A DNA stretch of 64,000 nt from Candidatus Kuenenia stuttgartensis (GTDB lineage Bacteria; Planctomycetota; Planctomycetia; Isosphaerales; Isosphaeraceae): contig CAMBEP010000023.1 in the NCBI GenBank assembly GCA_945865635.1, positions 1 to 64,000 of the forward strand, written 5' to 3'. A program made the position numbers and the translations under genes. Below are positions 63,880-64,000 of the stretch, piece by piece. The number at the start of each line of letters is the position of its first letter. Positions within the stretch are counted from its first letter, which is position 1. A model generated the notes under the pieces. The model was not told the origin of the DNA. It saw only the letters and a list, made by a program, of their open reading frames with translations, and ran no database searches.

Positions 63880-64000
63880 TCATTGCCCCGACCGTGCCCA
63901 TGCAAGTATGGTTTTCAAATCCATAGGCAAATCCAAGACCGCAGGCTTGGGGCTATCCTTATGAACCGCCACGACATTCATCCTTTCAATGCCTTTGATC
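63880..64000 (-). CDS. 3' end of a gene cut by the window edge
   Basis: An open frame enters from the right edge and ends with TGA at 63882-63880. The last residues read IKGIERMNVVAVHKDSPKP, then AVLDLPMDLKTILAWARSGQ, which is protein-like. It would be upstream of the aminotransferase on the same strand. No family can be assigned from 39 residues. Confidence 0.45.
   Translation of the reverse strand, partial: IKGIERMNVVAVHKDSPKPAVLDLPMDLKTILAWARSGQ

Noticed and set aside
1-64000. CRISPR arrays, insertion sequences, prophage or toxin-antitoxin genes
   Set aside because: Looked for regularly spaced repeats, transposase DDE or HUH motifs and integrase motifs, and saw none.

Overview
The window looks like a chromosomal segment of a planctomycete. 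The signs are: secreted proteins opening with a LExLExRxxLA-type leader (56100-59960), DUF1080 proteins (29069-29740, 42680-43321), a DUF4159 protein with cyclase-like repeats (4787-7108), Ser/Thr kinases of the planctomycete type including one overlapping an ECF sigma gene (38507-42624), a ceramidase-like protein, a formylglycine-type sulfatase and a TIGR03364-type FAD oxidoreductase. Base composition is moderate, and many genes have GGAG/GAGG ribosome binding sites. I saw no insertion sequence, prophage, CRISPR array or rRNA. This is mostly core and lineage-specific chromosome, not a mobile island.

Region by region. 0-8 kb: recA behind an array of LexA-box-like half sites, a membrane Ser/Thr kinase, a large non-coding gap, an unknown exported protein, the DUF4159 protein and a 2-hydroxyacid dehydrogenase. 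8-11.4 kb (minus strand): alpha/beta hydrolase, lipid-type N-methyltransferase and a GH3-family acyl-adenylating enzyme in a row, a possible small lipid or acyl-amino-acid pathway. 11.8-19.8 kb: TIGR01777 epimerase, HtrA-like protease, GspF/PilC-type membrane protein, a DUF4349 plus dicarboxylate symporter pair, and a polytopic permease. 19.8-28.9 kb: MFS carrier, acyl-CoA dehydrogenase, ceramidase-like protein, two-domain M16 peptidase and FAD oxidoreductase. 29-34 kb: DUF1080 protein, RluA-type pseudouridine synthase, YjbQ, a Cx5R phosphatase and an HEYTH metallopeptidase. 34.2 kb: tRNA-Leu(GAG) with a clear promoter and a strong hairpin terminator.

34.6-42.6 kb: PAQR/hemolysin III protein, a TPR-metallopeptidase, an ECF sigma factor and an overlapping kinase-TM-WD40 protein. 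This is the most system-like locus, probably transmembrane kinase control of a sigma factor whose acidic region-2 motif is altered. 42.6-46 kb: a minus-strand run of a LOG protein, two unknown proteins coupled by an ATGA overlap, and DUF1080. 46-53.3 kb: housekeeping genes (methyltransferase, xseA, sugar isomerase-like, SDR, guaA, proC, rpmF, rpmB). 53.3-64 kb: gene-poor, partly AT-rich stretches with orphan genes, then a 1286-residue secreted beta-helix protein carrying four copies of one unnamed domain, a small gene with its own terminator, a sulfatase and an aminotransferase. The window ends inside a partial gene.

All assignments come from reading motifs and translations by eye. No database search was run, so names below the superfamily level are inferences.
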